This document shows, piece by piece, positions 1-7,848 of a stretch of 64,000 nt of DNA. A program made the translations under genes and the position numbers. The stretch is taken from assembly GCF_000746255.1 (NCBI RefSeq), contig NZ_JQKW01000007.1:217672-281671 (forward strand), given 5' to 3'. The notes below the pieces were generated by a model, which was not told the origin of the DNA, did no database searches, and saw only the letters and a list, made by a program, of their open reading frames with translations. This stretch comes from Thermodesulfobacterium hydrogeniphilum (lineage in GTDB: Bacteria > Desulfobacterota > Thermodesulfobacteria > Thermodesulfobacteriales > Thermodesulfobacteriaceae). The first letter of the stretch is position 1, and each line of letters begins with the position of its first letter.

Positions 1-1177
1 CATCGTTTGTTTTTAAAAGACCATAAATAATCCATGGTTGTCTTCCTACATCTGTAACTATCCACCCAGCTTCACAGGCAATATAAGGAAGAGGAATATT
101 TATCAAAAGAAGTCTCAAAAGAAGTGGATAATTTTCAGGATTTTTTCTTTTTATTACAGCCCATATACTGAGAAGGATGAATAAAAGTCCTAACCCTACC
201 ATTATTCTAAAACTCCAAAAAGTTAAAACTACAGGTGGTCTTTCTTCTTTGGGCCATTCTTTGAGACCTTTTATTTCAGCACTAAAGTCATTATAAGAAA
301 GAAAACTTACGAGTCCGGGTATTTTAAGAACTTCTACTACATTTTTTTCTTTTTTTTCATCAGGGAAAGCTATAAGTGGGAAGTCTGCTCCTTTTTTAGT
401 TTCCCATATAGCTTCCATAGCAGCAAGTTTAGTAGGTTGTTTTTTAGCTACTTCCTCTCCATGAAAATGACCAGTTATCAATAAAGATATAGACCATATT
501 AAAGTCCAAATAGCACCAACCTTAAAGGATTTTTTAAAGAAAGTTAATTCATTTTTCTTTAAAAGATGATAAGCTGAGATTCCAAGCACAAAAAATCCTC
601 CTAATACATAACCAGCAGGAACAGTATGTAAAAATTCTAACCATCCAAAGGAATTAGTAAAAACATCCCAGAAACTGGCAAGTTCAGCTCTACCATTTTT
701 GATAACATATCCTACAGGGTTTTGCATCCATCCATTAGCAAGTAAAATCCATAGAGCTGAAATATTAGAACCTATTGTAGTAAGCCAAATAGCAAGAGTA
801 GTAATTTTAGGACTTAATCTATTCCACCCAAACCACCATATTGCTATAAAAACAGATTCTAAAAAGAAAGCCATAGTGGCTTCAATAGCTAAAAGTGGTC
901 CGAAAACATCTCCTACAAATTCAGAATAATGACGCCAGTTAGTTCCAAACTGAAATTCTAAAGTAATACCGGTTACTACTCCTAATCCAAAATTGATAAT
1001 AAAAAGTTTCCCCCAAAATCTGGCTGCTCTTTTGTAATCCTCATCCCCTGTTTTTAACCATAGAGTCTGATAAATAGCAGTTAAAAAAGAAAGACCAAGT
1101 GTTAAAGGCACAAATAAAAAATGAAACATTGCTGTTGTAGCAAATTGCAATCTTGATAACCAGACTATAATTTCCAT
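1..1177 (-). CDS. cydA: Cytochrome bd quinol oxidase subunit I, partial (window edge)
   Basis: Reading the minus strand from an ATG at 1175-1177, behind a GGAGGTGAT ribosome site, gives 392 residues open to the window edge; the C-terminus is outside. The N-terminus (EIIVWLSRLQFATTAMFHFLFVPLTLG) has the SRxQFAxTxxFHxLFxPLTxG signature of CydA, whose early His is a heme ligand. Later come GHFHGEEVAKKQPTKLAAMEA (quinol-loop region) and GWIVTDVGRQPWIIYGLLKT, also CydA hallmarks. The enzyme is a membrane terminal oxidase reducing O2 with quinol, usually for oxygen protection in anaerobes. It follows the Rrf2 regulator gene by 37 bp on the same strand, so the two probably share a transcript. cydB should lie beyond base 1. 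Confidence 0.95.
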   Translation of the reverse strand, partial: MEIIVWLSRLQFATTAMFHFLFVPLTLGLSFLTAIYQTLWLKTGDEDYKRAARFWGKLFIINFGLGVVTGITLEFQFGTNWRHYSEFVGDVFGPLLAIEATMAFFLESVFIAIWWFGWNRLSPKITTLAIWLTTIGSNISALWILLANGWMQNPVGYVIKNGRAELASFWDVFTNSFGWLEFLHTVPAGYVLGGFFVLGISAYHLLKKNELTFFKKSFKVGAIWTLIWSISLLITGHFHGEEVAKKQPTKLAAMEAIWETKKGADFPLIAFPDEKKEKNVVEVLKIPGLVSFLSYNDFSAEIKGLKEWPKEERPPVVLTFWSFRIMVGLGLLFILLSIWAVIKRKNPENYPLLLRLLLINIPLPYIACEAGWIVTDVGRQPWIIYGLLKTND

Positions 1178-1214
1178 AATTATCACCTCCTTTTAATGTA
1201 ATAAATTAATATTT

Positions 1215-1643
1215 TTAATCCAAAGAAATATAAAGGAAACAGGGTCCTTTTTCTGCGAGATCTTTAAAATGGGATTGTGAAAGAATTATTCTGAAAAAAT
1301 TCTTAATTTCTTTCCAAACTTTATGGACAGAACAATAAGAACTGCGATGACAGGCTTTGGAATTAAAAAGGCATTTATTTAAAAAAATTTCACCTTTAAT
1401 TTCCTCTATAACCTTAAGAAGAGTAACTTTTTCAGGTTCCTTAGTTAATTTGTAACCTCCTTTTCGTCCTTTGTAAATTTTTATAATTTTAGCTTTTTCA
1501 AGTTTTTGAGCGATTTTAGCTAAAAAATTCTTAGAGATTTGCATTATTTTAGATATCTCGCGTCTCGGAATAATCCTTTCAGGATATTTAGCTAAATAAG
1601 TTACTGTTCTTATAGCATAATCTTCTTCAATGGTAATTTCCAT
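1215..1643 (-). CDS. Rrf2-family transcriptional regulator with three clustered cysteines
   Basis: The 142-residue protein starts at the ATG at 1641-1643; a TTG four codons upstream would add MGIK but has no better ribosome site. The N-terminal winged helix (EEDYAIRTVTYLAKYPERIIPRREIS, then SKNFLAKIAQKLEKAKII and the wing YKGRKGGYKL) is typical of Rrf2 proteins. The central loop has three Cys in NKCLFNSKACHRSSYCSVH, the arrangement used by IscR, NsrR and RsrR to bind an iron-sulfur cluster, so redox, O2 or NO sensing is likely by family analogy. It sits just upstream of cydA on the same strand and probably controls it and itself. The exact sensor subtype cannot be decided from sequence. Confidence 0.9.
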   Translation of the reverse strand: MEITIEEDYAIRTVTYLAKYPERIIPRREISKIMQISKNFLAKIAQKLEKAKIIKIYKGRKGGYKLTKEPEKVTLLKVIEEIKGEIFLNKCLFNSKACHRSSYCSVHKVWKEIKNFFRIILSQSHFKDLAEKGPCFLYISLD

Positions 1644-1685
1644 TTTTATTCCCAAAAAATATATTAATTTTATCTACTTAAAATA

Positions 1686-1713
1686 ATTTTAGAGTAATTA
1701 CAAAAGTCGTCAA
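1686..1713 (-). promoter_or_regulatory. Candidate sigma70 promoter for the rrf2-cydA operon
   Basis: On the minus strand a TTGACG -35 element (1708-1713) is followed after 16 bp by TAAAAT (1686-1691), 43 bp before the regulator ATG. It is the best-matching promoter in the divergent gap to pnp. Confidence 0.5.
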
Positions 1714-1725
1714 GAATAAATTCTT
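1712..1725. promoter_or_regulatory. Palindrome overlapping the -35 of the rrf2-cydA promoter
   Basis: AAGAATAAATTCTT is a perfect inverted repeat (6-bp arms, 2-bp centre) whose edge overlaps the -35 hexamer. Its position suits an operator for the adjacent Rrf2 regulator; assigning it to that regulator is inference. Confidence 0.35.
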
Positions 1726-1820
1726 AAATAATAAAGACTCCTTCCTTTAAAAAAGCTTTTATTATCTAAGAAATAAATTCAAAAATTTATTAAGATTTTT
1801 AATGTTTTTAATAATTTCTC

Positions 1821-1848
1821 TTGAAAAATTAAAGATATACTCTAAACT
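1821..1848 (+). promoter_or_regulatory. Candidate promoter for the pnp operon
   Basis: TTGAAA (1821-1826), 16-bp spacer, TAAACT (1843-1848), about 45 bp before the pnp start. The match is moderate; the region is so AT-rich that other hexamer pairs exist. Confidence 0.35.
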
Positions 1849-1894
1849 TTAAACTGGTTTAAAAATATTTTAATCTTTATAAGGGGTTATGGTT

Positions 1895-3994
1895 ATGGAA
1901 AAGGTGGAAGCTGAAATTGGTGCAGAAGTTCCTATTATTATTGAAACTGGAGAATATGCTAAATTAGCAGATGCTTCTGTAATTGTTAAACAAGGAGATA
2001 CTGCAGTTTTAGTTACAGTTGTGATGGGAGAAAATATAGTAGAGGGAATAGATTTTGTTCCTTTATCTGTTGATTATAGAGAACAATCTTCAGCCTGGGG
2101 TAAAATCCCAGGAGGGTTTATAAAAAGAGAAGGGAAACCTACAGATAGAGAAATTTTGGTTTCTCGTTTGATAGATCGTTCTATTAGACCTCTTTTTCCT
2201 GAGGGTTTTTTTTATGATGTAGTTGTAACAGCTCTTACCCTTTCTGCAGATGAAAAATATGATCCGGATGTTCTTGCTATGGTGGGAGCTTCAGCAGCTT
2301 TACATCTTTCCAAAGTTCCCTTTGAAGGACCCATTGCTGGTATAAGAATAGCAAGAGTTGAAGGTGAATTTGTAGCTAATCCAACCTATGAACAAAGACA
2401 AAAAGCAGATTTAGATATAGTAGTTGCTTGTTCAAAAGATGCTATTGTTATGGTTGAAGGAGGAGCTAAAGAAATAGATGAAAAGGTTATTACAGAAGCT
2501 CTTTATTTAGCTTTAGAAAAATGTCAGCCTTTGATAAAAGCTCAGGAAGAATTAAAGACCAAGGCAGGGGTTCCTAAATTAGAGGTAGAATCTTTAAAAC
2601 TTTCTGAAGAAATCCAGAAAAATCTGGAAGAATTCTGCTCTCCTCGCATAAAAGAAGCTTTAAATATTTCTGATAAAAGACAGAGAAAAAGTACTTTAAA
2701 TAAAATTTTAGAAGAATTTTTATCAACCTTGGATACTCAAGAAATAAATAAAGTAGCTTTAGGGTACGCCTACAAAAAATTAATAAGTAAAATTTTAAGA
2801 GAAAAACTTTTTAGTGAGGGTAGAAGAATAGATGGACGCACTCCTGATGAAATAAGACCTATAAGTATTAAAGTTCATCCTTTTGAAAGACCCCATGGAA
2901 GTGCTATTTTTACACGTGGACAAACTCAGGTTTTTGCTACAGTAACACTTGGATCTCATGAAGAGGCTCAATTGGTAGAAAGTATTTATGAAGGAGAAAC
3001 CTTTAAAAGATTTATGCTTCATTACAACTTTCCTCCATTTTGTACAGGTGATGCAAGACCTTGGGGACCACCTCGTAGAAGGGAAATAGGACATGGCGCA
3101 TTGGCAGAAAGAGCTTTAGAGCCTTTTATACCTCCTGAAGAAGAATTTCCTTATATTATTCGTATAGTCTCAGATGTTTTGGAATCTAATGGTTCATCTT
3201 CTATGGCTACAGTTTGTGCAGGTTCTTTAGCTCTTTTTGATGCAGGAGTACCTCTACCAAAACATGTAGCAGGAATAGCTATGGGACTTGCTGTTGAGGG
3301 AGATAAATATGTAATTTTGACAGATATTCTTGGTGAAGAGGATCAACTGGGTGATATGGATTTTAAAGTGGCGGGGACAAGAGAAGGGGTAACCAGTATC
3401 CAGATGGATATCAAAATAAAAGGACTAAAAAAAGAAATTATGGAAGAAGCACTCTTAAAAGCCAAAAAAGCTCGTTTATTTATTTTAGATAAAATGTATG
3501 AAGCTATTCCTGAGCCAAGAAAAGAATTATCTCCTTATGCTCCTAAAATTGAGATAATTACTGTCCCTGAAGATAAAGCTTTTCTCATTATAGGACCTGG
3601 AGGAAAAACTGTTAAAGAGATTAGAGAAAAAACTAATACAGTTATCTGGGTTCTTGAAGGTGGTAAAGTTTCTATTACAGGACAAACTAAGGAAGATATA
3701 GAAGCAGCTAAAAAAGCAATAGAGAAGTTGGTATGTGAAGTAGAAATTGGTAAAATTTACGAAGGCAGAATTACAAGAATAGAACCTTATGGTCTTTTTG
3801 TAGAGATTTGTCCAGGGAAAATAGGACTACTTCATATTTCTAAAATGGAAAATCCACCTAAGGATTTAAAATCAGTTTATCGTATAGGTGACACTATTAA
3901 AGTAAAAATCTTAGAAATAGATGAACTTGGAAGACCGAAATTTACAACCAAATTTATAGAAGAGACCAGTAATGGAGAGGGATCTCAATTTTAA
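1895..3994 (+). CDS. pnp: Polyribonucleotide nucleotidyltransferase (PNPase)
   Basis: A 699-residue PNPase, the normal length. It degrades RNA 3' to 5' phosphorolytically and can add tails. Two RNase PH domains (about residues 10-215 and 310-540) are joined by a helical linker, followed by a KH domain (about 550-610, with IIGPGGKTVKEI) and an S1 domain (about 615-690). The catalytic segment DILGEEDQLGDMDFKVAGT in the second RNase PH domain is intact. Two in-frame ATGs exist at 1889 and 1895; AAGGGG at 1881-1886 is only 2 nt from the first but 8 nt from the second, so 1895 is chosen. The gene ends 23 bp inside the next one, so they are cotranscribed. Confidence 0.98.
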   Translation: MEKVEAEIGAEVPIIIETGEYAKLADASVIVKQGDTAVLVTVVMGENIVEGIDFVPLSVDYREQSSAWGKIPGGFIKREGKPTDREILVSRLIDRSIRPLFPEGFFYDVVVTALTLSADEKYDPDVLAMVGASAALHLSKVPFEGPIAGIRIARVEGEFVANPTYEQRQKADLDIVVACSKDAIVMVEGGAKEIDEKVITEALYLALEKCQPLIKAQEELKTKAGVPKLEVESLKLSEEIQKNLEEFCSPRIKEALNISDKRQRKSTLNKILEEFLSTLDTQEINKVALGYAYKKLISKILREKLFSEGRRIDGRTPDEIRPISIKVHPFERPHGSAIFTRGQTQVFATVTLGSHEEAQLVESIYEGETFKRFMLHYNFPPFCTGDARPWGPPRRREIGHGALAERALEPFIPPEEEFPYIIRIVSDVLESNGSSSMATVCAGSLALFDAGVPLPKHVAGIAMGLAVEGDKYVILTDILGEEDQLGDMDFKVAGTREGVTSIQMDIKIKGLKKEIMEEALLKAKKARLFILDKMYEAIPEPRKELSPYAPKIEIITVPEDKAFLIIGPGGKTVKEIREKTNTVIWVLEGGKVSITGQTKEDIEAAKKAIEKLVCEVEIGKIYEGRITRIEPYGLFVEICPGKIGLLHISKMENPPKDLKSVYRIGDTIKVKILEIDELGRPKFTTKFIEETSNGEGSQF

Positions 3995-4805
3995 AAAAGT
4001 TAAAGAAACTTACGAATATTTAGAGAAAATAATACCCTTTAAACCTGATATTATAATAACTCTTGGCACAGGGCTTTCTTCCTTAGGAGACAGGGTTAAT
4101 AAAATTGCTGTATTTCCATATAAAGAAATTCCCAATTTTCCTGTTTCTACAGTAGAAACCCATAAAGGACAGCTTGTTTTTGGTATTTTAGAAGGAAAAA
4201 AAATAGCTGTTTTACAAGGAAGATTCCATTATTATGAAGGTTATTCTGCTAAGGAGCTCACTTTTCCTTTAAGAGTGCTTGCTCTTTTTAAGCCAAAAAT
4301 TTATATTGTTTCTAATGCCTCAGGTGGTTTAAACTTGTCTTTTAAATCAGGTGATATAATGCTTATAAAGGATCATATTAATTTAATTCCTGATAATCCT
4401 TTAAGAGGTCCAAATTATGAAGATTGGGGACCAAGGTTTCCTGATATGTCTCAAGCCTATGATCCAGAATTAAGAGAATTATTTAAAAAAGTAGCAAGAG
4501 ATTTAGAAGAGGAAATAAAAGAAGGAGTTTATGTAGCAGTGCCAGGTCCAAGTCTGGAAACTCCTGCAGAAACCAGATTTTTAAAAATAATAGGAGCAGA
4601 TGCTGTAGGTATGTCCACTGTTCCAGAAGTGATAGTAGCAGTCCATGCAGGACTTAAGGTCTTAGGACTTTCTGTTATTTCTAATGTAAATGATCCAGAT
4701 AATTTCAAGCCTATTTTATTTTCTGAAGTGGTAGAACAATCTAAAAAAGTAGAAAAACGTTTAGAAAAATTGGTAAAAGCATTTATAAAAGAATTAAAAT
4801 TTTAA
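3972..4805 (+). CDS. punA: Purine nucleoside phosphorylase, trimeric (class I) type
   Basis: 277 residues. It splits purine nucleosides with phosphate into base and (deoxy)ribose-1-phosphate. Family landmarks in order: ITLGTGLSSL (phosphate site), QGRFHYYEGYS, SNASGGLN, INLIPDNPLRGPN with GPRFPDMSQAYD, GPSLETPAETRF, GADAVGMSTVPE and the purine-pocket ISNVNDPD. The last Asn/Asp-containing segment differs from the TNxAAG of guanosine/inosine enzymes, so methylthioadenosine-type or broader specificity is possible. The start overlaps pnp by 23 bp, coupling phosphorolytic RNA decay with nucleoside salvage. Confidence 0.88.
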   Translation: MERDLNFKKVKETYEYLEKIIPFKPDIIITLGTGLSSLGDRVNKIAVFPYKEIPNFPVSTVETHKGQLVFGILEGKKIAVLQGRFHYYEGYSAKELTFPLRVLALFKPKIYIVSNASGGLNLSFKSGDIMLIKDHINLIPDNPLRGPNYEDWGPRFPDMSQAYDPELRELFKKVARDLEEEIKEGVYVAVPGPSLETPAETRFLKIIGADAVGMSTVPEVIVAVHAGLKVLGLSVISNVNDPDNFKPILFSEVVEQSKKVEKRLEKLVKAFIKELKF

Positions 4806-4808
4806 ACT

Positions 4809-6272
4809 ATGGCAAAACTTCTCATTAATTATGCACCTTTTGAGATAAGAGTAGGTCTTATAGAAAATGGACAATTAGTAGAATTTTATGTAGAAAGACC
4901 CTCAGATAAAGGCTTAGTTGGGAATATTTATAAAGGAAAGGTGGTAAGAGTTGTTCCAGGAATAAATTCTGCATTTTTAGATCTTGGTCTTTCAAGAACA
5001 GCTTTTCTCTTTGGTGATGATATAATGCCTTCTTCAGAGATAGATTGGGGTAAAGAAAGTGTAATGATAAGTAATTTACATGAAGTTCTTAAAGAAGGTC
5101 AGGAAATTTTGGTTCAGGTTATAAAAGAACCTATTGGTAATAAAGGAGCCAGAGTCTCAACAAATCTTACTCTTCCAGGCCATTATTTAGTATATCTTCC
5201 TTATATGAATCGTATAGGGGTGTCAAGAAAAATTAAAGATGAAAAAGAAAGAACCAGATTAAAAAAAATAGTAGAAAAAATAAGACCAGAAAATACAGGC
5301 TGGATTATCAGAACCGCAGCTGTAGATGCCATAGAGGAAGAATTAAAATCAGAAATGGAATTTCTTTTATGTTTATGGAATGAAATTAAAGAAAAAGCTG
5401 AAAAATTTAAAGCACCGGCTTTGATTTATGAAGAACTTAATATAGCTTTAAGAGCAATTAGAGACCTTTTTAATAAAGAAATTTCTGCTATAGTGGTTGA
5501 TGATAAAAAATTTTATGAAGAAATAAAAAATTTTTTAGAAAGATACTTTCCCAATTTAGCACCTTATGTAGAACTTTATCAGGGAAGAGAAGACATTTTT
5601 GCAGTTCATGGAATTCAAATAGATGTTAAAAAGATATTATCTCGTAAAGTCTGGCTTAAATCTGGAGGTTTTATTGTTATAGAACCCTGTGAAGCTTTTA
5701 CAGCTATAGATGTTAATACAGGAAGATACACAGGAACAAAAGAACTTGAAGAGACGGTTTTTAAAATAAATTTAGAGGCAGCTGAAGAAATAGCTTATCA
5801 ATTAAGATTAAGAAATATAGGTGGATTGGTTATAATAGATTTTATAGATATGGAAGACCCTGAACATCAGGAACTGGTATTACAGACCTTGAAAGAGGCC
5901 ATGAAAAAAGATAAAGCTAAAAATAGCTTTCTTCCTATCTCACCTTTAGGAATTTTACAGATGACGAGAGAAAGAAAAAGAGACTCCCTTTATCAGATTT
6001 TTTATGAAACCTGTCCTTATTGTCATGGAGAAGGTAAAATAAAAAATAAAAAGACGATTTATTATGAAATCCTTAGAAGACTAATAAAAATGGGACCTCA
6101 TGTAAAAAATAAAAAGGTTCAAATAGAAATTAATCCAGAATTATCAGAGGTTATAGGAGAGGAAATACAATACTTGGAAGATTTAGAAAAACAATATGGT
6201 TTTACTACGGTTTTAAAACCTAATAAAGAATTTTTAATATACGAATATAAGTTTCATATTTTAAATGAATAA
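4809..6272 (+). CDS. rng: Ribonuclease G/E family endoribonuclease
   Basis: 487 residues, the length of RNase G and without the long scaffold tail of RNase E. An S1 domain lies near residues 35-115 (GNIYKGKVVRVVPGINSAFLDLG). The two catalytic Asp motifs are AIDVNTGRYTG (about 302-312) and IIDFIDM (about 346-352). The zinc-link Cys pair CPYCHGEG (about 401-408) is present. The enzyme cuts AU-rich single-stranded RNA from monophosphorylated 5' ends and matures 16S rRNA. It lies 3 bp after the phosphorylase with no evident ribosome site of its own, so translation is probably coupled; with pnp it forms an RNA-turnover operon. Confidence 0.95.
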   Translation: MAKLLINYAPFEIRVGLIENGQLVEFYVERPSDKGLVGNIYKGKVVRVVPGINSAFLDLGLSRTAFLFGDDIMPSSEIDWGKESVMISNLHEVLKEGQEILVQVIKEPIGNKGARVSTNLTLPGHYLVYLPYMNRIGVSRKIKDEKERTRLKKIVEKIRPENTGWIIRTAAVDAIEEELKSEMEFLLCLWNEIKEKAEKFKAPALIYEELNIALRAIRDLFNKEISAIVVDDKKFYEEIKNFLERYFPNLAPYVELYQGREDIFAVHGIQIDVKKILSRKVWLKSGGFIVIEPCEAFTAIDVNTGRYTGTKELEETVFKINLEAAEEIAYQLRLRNIGGLVIIDFIDMEDPEHQELVLQTLKEAMKKDKAKNSFLPISPLGILQMTRERKRDSLYQIFYETCPYCHGEGKIKNKKTIYYEILRRLIKMGPHVKNKKVQIEINPELSEVIGEEIQYLEDLEKQYGFTTVLKPNKEFLIYEYKFHILNE

Positions 6273-6275
6273 CAT

Positions 6276-6854
6276 ATGAAGTATCCTGCAGTATTTTTAG
6301 ATAGAGATGGAACTATTAACGAAGAGGTTGGATATTTAAATGATCCCTCTCGTTTGAAATTATTACCTGGGGTAGCAGAGGCTTTAAAAATTTTAAAAAA
6401 TGCAGGGTTTAAGCTTATTGTAATCACCAATCAAAGTGGTCCTGCGAGAGGCTATTTTCCAAAGGAACTTGTTTTTGAAATAAATGAGCTTATTCAAAAA
6501 AGGCTCTCTAAAAAAGGTGTGATATTAGATGATTTTTTTATCTGCTTTCATCATCCAGATGAAAGATGCAATTGTAGAAAACCTAAACCAGGATTAATTT
6601 TGCAGGCTTTAGAAAAATATCCTATAGATTTGAAAAAATCTTATTTAATCGGTGATAAAATTATAGATATAGAAACTGCTAAAAGTTTAGGAATTAAAAA
6701 TATTTTAGTCCTTACTGGATATGGTAAGGGTGAATTGAAATACATTGCTCCAAAAAAAAAGATTTATCCTGATTTTATAGCCAAAAATTTAAAAGAAGCA
6801 GCTGAAATTATTCTTAAAGATTTCAGGAATTCAGGTGAGGATTTTAATAGTTAA
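6276..6854 (+). CDS. gmhB: D-glycero-D-manno-heptose-1,7-bisphosphate 7-phosphatase
   Basis: 192-residue HAD phosphatase. Motif I is FLDRDGTINEE, motif II VITNQSG, and motif IV follows SYLIGDKIIDIETA. The Cys/His zinc loop CFHHPDERCNCRKPKPG is diagnostic for GmhB and histidinol-phosphatase-type enzymes. The start residues YLNDPSRLKLLPGVAEAL match GmhB. It makes the heptose-1-phosphate precursor of ADP-heptose for the LPS inner core. The heptosyltransferase gene immediately downstream, overlapping by 20 bp, supports this substrate. Confidence 0.92.
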   Translation: MKYPAVFLDRDGTINEEVGYLNDPSRLKLLPGVAEALKILKNAGFKLIVITNQSGPARGYFPKELVFEINELIQKRLSKKGVILDDFFICFHHPDERCNCRKPKPGLILQALEKYPIDLKKSYLIGDKIIDIETAKSLGIKNILVLTGYGKGELKYIAPKKKIYPDFIAKNLKEAAEIILKDFRNSGEDFNS

Positions 6855-7848
6855 ACTTTCAGCCTTAGGAGATGTGGTTCAAACTCTACCAGTCCTTACT
6901 CTTCTTAAAAAAACTTTACCTTCTGTTCAAATTGATTGGGTAATAGATAGAAGAAATGCAGAGATTTTGGTAGATCATCCTTATTTAAATAAACTTATTG
7001 TTTTTTCCAAAGATTTTCTTAAATCTCCTTTAAAATTATTAAAATTTTTTTTAGATTTAAGAAAAGAAAAGTATGATATAGCTATAGATTATCAAGGTCT
7101 TTTTAAAAGCGGTATTATTATAGGATTTTGTAAAGCTAAATATAAAGTGGGATTTAGTAATCACAGAGAAGGTAGTCCTTTATTTTATAATATTAAACTT
7201 CCTCCTTATGATAAAAATTTACATGCTGTAAGAAGATATTTAAATTTAACTAAGGAAGTTTTTAAAATTTTAGAAGTTCCTGATAATTGGGGAGAAAAAA
7301 TACCTGAAGTTCACTGGTCTGAAGATATTTTTTTAAATAAGTTAAATTTTATTGACAAACCTTATATAATTTTTGTTCCTTCAGCTCGCTGGAAGACCAA
7401 GTTATGGCCTTTTTCTCATTGGGAGGATCTAATTAAAAAATGTAAGCACTTGGGAAAGGATTATGATATTTTTATTACAGGTTCTCCTTCAGATTCAGAG
7501 CTTAAAGCCTGGGCTGAGGTTATAGAAAAAAGATATTTTTATGTGAAATCTTTGGCAGGTAAGTTAAAACTAAAAGAGCTTGTTAGTCTAATTAAAGAAG
7601 CCAAAGTAGTGGTAACTGTAGATACAGGACCCATGCATATAGCTTCAGCTTTGAAAGTTCCTACTATAGCTCTTTTCGGACCTACCTCTCCAGAAAGAAC
7701 AGGTCCTTGGGGAGAAAGGGATGTTATTTTGAAAAGTTCTTTGCCTTGCAGTCCTTGTTTTAAAAAGGAATGTAAAAATTTTAAGTGTATGGAAAGTATT
7801 AATACAGAAGAAGTTAAAATGGCTTTAGAAAAACTTCTTATTTTTTAA
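6835..7848 (+). CDS. waaC: LPS heptosyltransferase (glycosyltransferase family 9, WaaC-like)
   Basis: 337 residues from a GTG start inside gmhB. The N-terminus RILIVKLSALGDVVQTLPVL is the acceptor-side signature of heptosyltransferase I, and VTVDTGPMHIASALKVPTIALFGPTSPERTGPWG is the ADP-heptose-binding C-terminal signature. The tail LPCSPCFKKECKNFKC is a Cys cluster seen in many GT9 proteins. It adds L,D-heptose to Kdo-lipid A at the inner membrane. WaaC versus WaaF is judged from the KLSALGD start only. The 3' end overlaps the convergent msbA by 4 bp. Confidence 0.88.
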   Translation: MRILIVKLSALGDVVQTLPVLTLLKKTLPSVQIDWVIDRRNAEILVDHPYLNKLIVFSKDFLKSPLKLLKFFLDLRKEKYDIAIDYQGLFKSGIIIGFCKAKYKVGFSNHREGSPLFYNIKLPPYDKNLHAVRRYLNLTKEVFKILEVPDNWGEKIPEVHWSEDIFLNKLNFIDKPYIIFVPSARWKTKLWPFSHWEDLIKKCKHLGKDYDIFITGSPSDSELKAWAEVIEKRYFYVKSLAGKLKLKELVSLIKEAKVVVTVDTGPMHIASALKVPTIALFGPTSPERTGPWGERDVILKSSLPCSPCFKKECKNFKCMESINTEEVKMALEKLLIF

